A stretch of DNA of 43,228 nucleotides from Verrucomicrobiales bacterium (lineage in GTDB: Bacteria; Verrucomicrobiota; Verrucomicrobiia; Verrucomicrobiales; DEV007), in NCBI GenBank assembly GCA_029213265.1, contig JARGNG010000034.1, forward strand, positions 1 to 43,228, given 5' to 3'. Below are positions 40,891 through 43,228 of the stretch, one piece after another. The notes beneath the pieces were generated by a model that saw nothing but the letters and a program-made list of their open reading frames with translations, had not been told where the DNA came from and did no database searches. Made by a program: the position numbers and the translations under genes. How positions within the stretch are numbered: the first letter of the stretch is position 1; every line of letters starts with the position of its first letter.

Positions 40891-41433
40891 ATGAAGCTAG
40901 TTATCAAAAACAAAGTCCAATCACTTCTTCTCTTTAGTATTCTTGCTCTAAGTGCGAGCCAGATGGAAGCGAAAGACAAAGTGATCGTCTATCCGAACGC
41001 AGCCAGCCCCCTTTTCTCGATCGAGGTACCGGGAAACTGGACGATGACAGAGGCAAAAGCTGCTGATCAGTTCTTTCTTGTGTCTGGTCCCGCCGGAGTT
41101 CAAATGTGGTTCCGTGCCAGGCCCATTGCCTCGGAAGCCGAGTTCGAAGGTGCCATCGAAGCGGCTACTGCGTCCGGCAAGGAGTGGTTCGCCGAGAGTT
41201 ACACGAACATTCTTCTGGAAAAAGCAATTATCGGAGAACGGGACGGCATGCCTTTCGTTTCCATCAAAGGGGCTGGAGTTTCCAAAGCGAACGGGGAGTC
41301 CGTCAATTTCACCATTGCATTCGCATCTATGCCCAACGGAGCCCTTGCCCAGCTGTGGAGCATTATTCCAGCCAAGAATTCCAAGGGAGTGAAGTACTTT
41401 GAGAAAGTGCTTGAATCCTTCCAACCTCTCTAG
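40891..41433 (+). CDS. Exported protein of unknown function
   Basis: The product has 180 residues, with a signal peptide at residues 1-27 (ending QMEAK). The mature part is beta-rich with a central helix: PLFSIEVPGNWTMTEAKAADQFFLVSGPAGVQMWFRARP, FEGAIEAATASGKEWFAESY and FTIAFASMPNGALAQLWSIIP. It ends with KYFEKVLESFQPL. This is the general look of PsbP-like/DUF1795 export proteins that start with a GNW motif, but no specific family is claimed. TATATA lies three bases before the ATG, unusually close for a -10 box, so a downstream start or another promoter is possible. A hairpin follows the stop. Confidence 0.7.
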   Translation: MKLVIKNKVQSLLLFSILALSASQMEAKDKVIVYPNAASPLFSIEVPGNWTMTEAKAADQFFLVSGPAGVQMWFRARPIASEAEFEGAIEAATASGKEWFAESYTNILLEKAIIGERDGMPFVSIKGAGVSKANGESVNFTIAFASMPNGALAQLWSIIPAKNSKGVKYFEKVLESFQPL

Positions 41434-41450
41434 CCAGTCATCCGACCACT

Positions 41451-41474
41451 CAATCCCGCAACATTGCGGGATTG
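41451..41474. terminator. Hairpin after the exported protein gene
   Basis: CAATCCCGCA and TGCGGGATTG form a perfect 10-bp stem with the loop ACAT, starting 17 bases after the stop at 41433. There is no T-run, so it may stabilise mRNA or act as a bidirectional terminator with the convergent SMP-30 gene. Confidence 0.55.
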
Positions 41475-41581
41475 AACGGCATCAGTCGAAACGGGGGCGA
41501 CCGGCACTTTCCGGTTCGTAGTCAAAACCGACTTAGGAATTTCAAGACGGTTCTTCAGCGTTTGTATTCCAAACATCAAAA

Positions 41582-42535
41582 TTACTCGATCACCTGGCTC
41601 CAGAGCTTCGCGCCGGACGTGATGAACAGGGTTTTTCCGTCCACTCCGCCGAAGGTGCAGTTGGTGATCATATCCTCCGGCACCGGTATCATTCCGAGGC
41701 GTTCGCCTTCGAGGGAAATGATATACACGGCTGCGGGAAATTCGTTCGCGGTCTCGAGAGAGCTGGCAAAATTAAGGCCAGCTGTCGCGTAAATATGGCC
41801 GTCCGGGCCCACCGCAATGCCATCAGGGCCCCGCTCGCCTTTCCAGTCATACAGTTTTTTACGACTGTCGGGATCAATCGATCCATCCGCCTTCAGATCG
41901 AAGCGCCAGAGCATTCGCTGGCCGCCCGGATCGGGTCCATTGTGGTTGTCCGCCACGATCAGATACCTTCCATCCCCGGAAATCGCGATGCCGTTGGGGC
42001 GCTGCACTTCGTGACTGATCACACGGGCCACGCTCCCGTCCGGATCAATGCGGTAGACGCCTTCGATCGCTTTGCCATCATTGTCCAACTGCTCGACATC
42101 GTCAGGCGGCCCGTAGCCTCCATAGCGGGGATCGGTAAAGTAGATGCGGCCTTTGGAATCATTTACCAGATCGTTTGGAGAATTGTAGCGTTTACCCTCG
42201 AAACGGTCTGTCAGCACCGTGATTTGACCATCCAACTCGGTTCGCGTAACGCGACGGTTGCCCCCTTCCCGATGCCCTTCACAGGCGTGGAGCCTGCCCT
42301 TGTCATCCAGGAAAAGACCATTGGCCCGACCGGAAGGCTGCCGGAACACATGAACCTTTCCGGAAGGATCACGGCGCATGATCCGACTGTTTTCCACGTC
42401 CGTGAAATAGACATTTCCGTCCGGGCTCCAGGCAGGCCCTTCGACGAAAGCCACCTTGCCTTCCACCTTGAGCTCTCCCGATTGGAGAATCGAAACAGCA
42501 GCGAGGACACCAAATACGAATGCACGAGTCTTCAT
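41582..42535 (-). CDS. Exported SMP-30/gluconolactonase-like protein
   Basis: The product has 317 residues, with a short signal peptide (1-20). The six-bladed propeller of SMP-30 proteins carries the divalent metal ligands Glu32 (FVEGPAWSPDG), Asn181 (RPNGIAISGDG) and Asp238 (GPDGIAVGPDG), plus Asn121 (NSPNDLV) near the substrate. These sites are all intact, so lactonase activity, for instance on sugar lactones, is plausible. The substrate is not known, and it may act in the periplasm. TTTACA-17-AAGAAT lies only seven bases before the ATG, with the GCCCGC start context shared with fabG and polX. The partial PQQ-like gene upstream ends 54 bases before. Confidence 0.9.
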   Translation of the reverse strand: MKTRAFVFGVLAAVSILQSGELKVEGKVAFVEGPAWSPDGNVYFTDVENSRIMRRDPSGKVHVFRQPSGRANGLFLDDKGRLHACEGHREGGNRRVTRTELDGQITVLTDRFEGKRYNSPNDLVNDSKGRIYFTDPRYGGYGPPDDVEQLDNDGKAIEGVYRIDPDGSVARVISHEVQRPNGIAISGDGRYLIVADNHNGPDPGGQRMLWRFDLKADGSIDPDSRKKLYDWKGERGPDGIAVGPDGHIYATAGLNFASSLETANEFPAAVYIISLEGERLGMIPVPEDMITNCTFGGVDGKTLFITSGAKLWSQVIE

Positions 42536-42542
42536 GCGGGCG

Positions 42543-42571
42543 ATTCTTGTCAGCGCGGCGTGCTTTGTAAA
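42543..42571 (-). promoter_or_regulatory. Possible promoter next to the SMP-30 start
   Basis: On the minus strand TTTACA (42571-42566) and AAGAAT (42548-42543) are 17 bases apart; the ATG follows seven bases later. The -35 box is 5/6 to consensus, and the message would be leaderless or nearly so. Confidence 0.4.
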
Positions 42572-42589
42572 GTCACAGTTCCCGTGAAG

Positions 42590-43228
42590 TTACTTCGCAA
42601 TGCAGAAGAGGTGCTCTTCTCCCCGGACAAAAAGCTGATTACCAAAAACTGCCAGAGAGGCATAAACATTCTCACCGACTTCACTTTGCGCGATCACATC
42701 GAAGGTGGGCCCGGGCTTGAGCACGGAGACAATCCCCGAATCCGAAGTGAAGTAAGCCAGTCCATTCGCGGCGAGCAGGGACGCACTGTGGCCTCCTGGA
42801 AGACGCTCCCTCCAAAGCCGCTCCCCCGTCGCCGCAATGAAGCAACTCGCCACTCCATTATCTGCCACGACGAGGAAGTAGTCTCCAATCGCAACGGGAC
42901 TGGGCACGTAGGCTGCTCCTGCGGTGTCACGCCAGACCACGTGTGTTTTGGTAACATTCCCACTGCCGTCGGGCCGGATTGCTAGCATGTGTTTTTGAGG
43001 GAATCCGCAAGTCAGGAAAAGAAGATTGAGATCTTCGTTGTAGACCAGGGAAGCGACAAACTGCTCGGTTGGGCCATCGATCACCCAATGCTGATCGCCC
43101 GTATCCGGATCGTAGCTGGCGACAGAAATACTGCCGGAGAGAATCAGCTGATTGCGTCCGTCGATCTCCCGTATGATCGGGGTGCAGTAGCTTCTCGTTT
43201 TGTTGGGACGACTGGTTCGCCAGATTTC
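42590..43228 (-). CDS. PQQ-like beta-propeller protein, 3' part
   Basis: The last 212 residues of a propeller protein are present; the gene begins beyond the window. The open frame runs in from base 43228 (EIWRTSRPNKTRSYCTPIIR). It contains blades such as ISVASYDPDTGDQHWVIDG, MLAIRPDGSGNVTKTHVVW, ASCFIAATGERLWRERLPGG and YASLAVFGNQLFVRGEEHLFCIAK. The start and signal peptide are not visible. It resembles the PQQ-like protein at 31015-32325 in the last blades, so the two may be paralogues. Confidence 0.85.
   Translation of the reverse strand, partial: EIWRTSRPNKTRSYCTPIIREIDGRNQLILSGSISVASYDPDTGDQHWVIDGPTEQFVASLVYNEDLNLLFLTCGFPQKHMLAIRPDGSGNVTKTHVVWRDTAGAAYVPSPVAIGDYFLVVADNGVASCFIAATGERLWRERLPGGHSASLLAANGLAYFTSDSGIVSVLKPGPTFDVIAQSEVGENVYASLAVFGNQLFVRGEEHLFCIAK

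Noticed and set aside
41795..42985. 396-codon open frame antisense to the SMP-30 and partial PQQ-like genes
   Set aside because: It crosses two well-supported genes and their intergenic gap, as a chance frame would.
1..43228. CRISPR arrays, tRNA or rRNA genes
   Set aside because: Intergenic gaps are short and none shows regularly spaced repeats, cloverleaf patterns or rRNA-like sequence.

Overview
The window reads as chromosomal DNA of a Gram-negative bacterium of the Planctomycetota-Verrucomicrobiota-Chlamydiota group, most likely Verrucomicrobiota. The family mix suggests this: an S1 sulfatase, a Planctomycete-type cytochrome c, SHD1 and DUF1080 domains, PQQ-like propellers, FG-GAP/UnbV proteins, and two large membrane Ser/Thr kinases. 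The LPS genes (kdsA, LptC-, LptA- and LptB-like) show it has an outer membrane. No rRNA, tRNA, CRISPR array, prophage or transposase gene was seen. Many genes lack an obvious Shine-Dalgarno sequence, although hpf and the PilO/GspM-like gene have good ones. No genus is assigned.

Layout. 1-5.2 kb: the 5' part of a two-partner-secretion adhesin, a secreted sulfatase, a cytochrome c-SHD1 protein and a tandem GNAT protein. 5.2-10.8 kb (minus): fabG, a 3D-domain lipoprotein, a ClpX-like ATPase with a duplicated C-terminal small domain, and a zinc-ribbon Ser/Thr kinase. 11.0-16.1 kb (plus): kdsA, LptC-like, LptA-like, LptB and hpf, an LPS supply and export block ending in a ribosome hibernation factor. 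It resembles the proteobacterial kds-lpt-hpf order, but LptB carries a Pro/Ala-rich N-terminal extension of about 324 residues. 16.2-21.8 kb: an S66 LD-carboxypeptidase, two exported proteins, an MDR reductase and PolX. 22.1-24.6 kb: a second Ser/Thr kinase with HEAT-like repeats and a C-terminal beta domain. 24.7-29.3 kb (minus): a GspC/PilP-, PilO/GspM- and PilN/GspL-like trio, a C39-like protein, and prfB with its programmed +1 frameshift. 29.4-43.2 kb: recO and a long run of exported proteins (SHD1, PQQ-like, DUF4399, TIM barrel, SGNH, FG-GAP/UnbV, PhoD-like, DUF1080, SMP-30).

How the genes fit together. The kdsA-lpt block makes and exports LPS. The 3D lipoprotein and LD-carboxypeptidase act on the wall, and the pilus/secretion-like trio builds an envelope-spanning platform. 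Many of the remaining products carry signal peptides and probably work outside the cytoplasm on polysaccharides, sulfate or phosphate esters. Non-coding points of interest are two GTAG-started REP-like inverted pairs (24638-24724 and 30936-31017), several strong hairpins, and three starts with a shared GCCCGC-ATG context directly behind promoter-like hexamers.
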